Assembly (NCBI GenBank): GCA_023145975.1
Contig: JAGLCZ010000662.1
Coordinates: forward strand, 1 to 12,319
DNA: 12,319 bases
Direction of reading: 5' to 3'
Source: Candidatus Hydrogenedentota bacterium
Lineage (GTDB): Bacteria > Hydrogenedentota > Hydrogenedentia > Hydrogenedentales > CAITNO01
Within the stretch, counting starts at the first letter, position 1. The number at the start of each line of letters is the position of its first letter. Both the position numbers and the translations under genes were made by a program. The notes beneath the pieces were generated by a model, which did no database searches, had not been told where the DNA came from, and worked only from the letters and a program-made list of their open reading frames with translations. This document shows, piece after piece, positions 12,246 through 12,319 of the stretch.

Positions 12246-12319
12246 ATGGAATTATTATTGATACAATTTATTACAGGTGGAACGGCAGCGGTTGCAGGCG
12301 GTATAATCGTGCAATATGG
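12246..12319 (+). CDS. Start of a divergent membrane-protein gene, cut by the window end
   Basis: An ATG at 12246, preceded at 6 nt by GGGAG (12235-12239), opens a frame that stays open for the remaining 24 codons. The visible residues (MELLLIQFITGG, then TAAVAGGIIVQY) are hydrophobic and rich in Gly/Ala, like a first transmembrane helix. It is divergent from the NifX-like gene, with 42 bp between the start codons, so the two probably share a regulatory region. The family cannot be named from this fragment. Confidence 0.6.
   Translation, partial: MELLLIQFITGGTAAVAGGIIVQY

Overview
This 12.3 kb window holds eleven complete protein genes, one truncated gene at the right edge, and several structured intergenic stretches. 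No rRNA, tRNA, CRISPR array, insertion sequence or phage gene was seen. The gene content suggests a bacterium with an anaerobic lifestyle. The pairing of a Tat-exported Gfo/Idh/MocA oxidoreductase with an ECF sigma factor next to a membrane-anchored VWA protein is common in the PVC/Planctomycetes, Lentisphaerae and Hydrogenedentes type of environmental genomes. The small NifX-like, FmdB-like and radical SAM genes are common in strict anaerobes. This placement is inference from gene content, not a phylogenetic result.

Left part (1-4341): a minus-strand Tat/lipoprotein Gfo/Idh/MocA oxidoreductase ends in a strong hairpin terminator. A divergent plus-strand carbon-nitrogen hydrolase (nitrilase superfamily) follows. 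A convergent minus-strand ilvD encodes dihydroxy-acid dehydratase of branched-chain amino acid synthesis. A perfect 16-bp inverted repeat lies between the nitrilase and ilvD.

Middle (4342-7742): a 398-bp divergent intergenic region packed with nested inverted repeats, including a stretch at 4409-4523 that can fold into a closed multi-branch structure. A plus-strand two-gene operon comes next. Its ECF sigma factor stop codon is embedded in the Shine-Dalgarno sequence of the following gene, a 799-aa membrane protein. That protein has a short cytoplasmic anti-sigma-like N-terminus, one transmembrane helix, a low-complexity linker with a (Met-Pro)5 repeat, and a YfbK-type VWA region predicted to lie outside the cytoplasmic membrane. 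The operon ends in a clear hairpin terminator.

Right part (7956-12203, all minus strand): two gene groups. The first is tightly spaced (gaps of 12 and 16 bp) and encodes a Cys/Met-metabolism PLP enzyme, a COG1237-type metallo-beta-lactamase-fold protein, and a radical SAM protein with a C-terminal winged-helix-like tail. The second encodes a NifX/NafY-type cofactor-binding-domain protein, a small PPOX-type flavin split-barrel protein, and an FmdB-type zinc ribbon. Together they look like a sulfur, metal or flavin redox module of an anaerobe, but no substrate can be read from sequence. A divergent membrane-protein gene starts at 12246 and leaves the window.

The items most worth follow-up are the multi-branch palindromic element at 4390-4523, the sigma/anti-sigma-VWA fusion operon, and the PLP/MBL/radical SAM operon.
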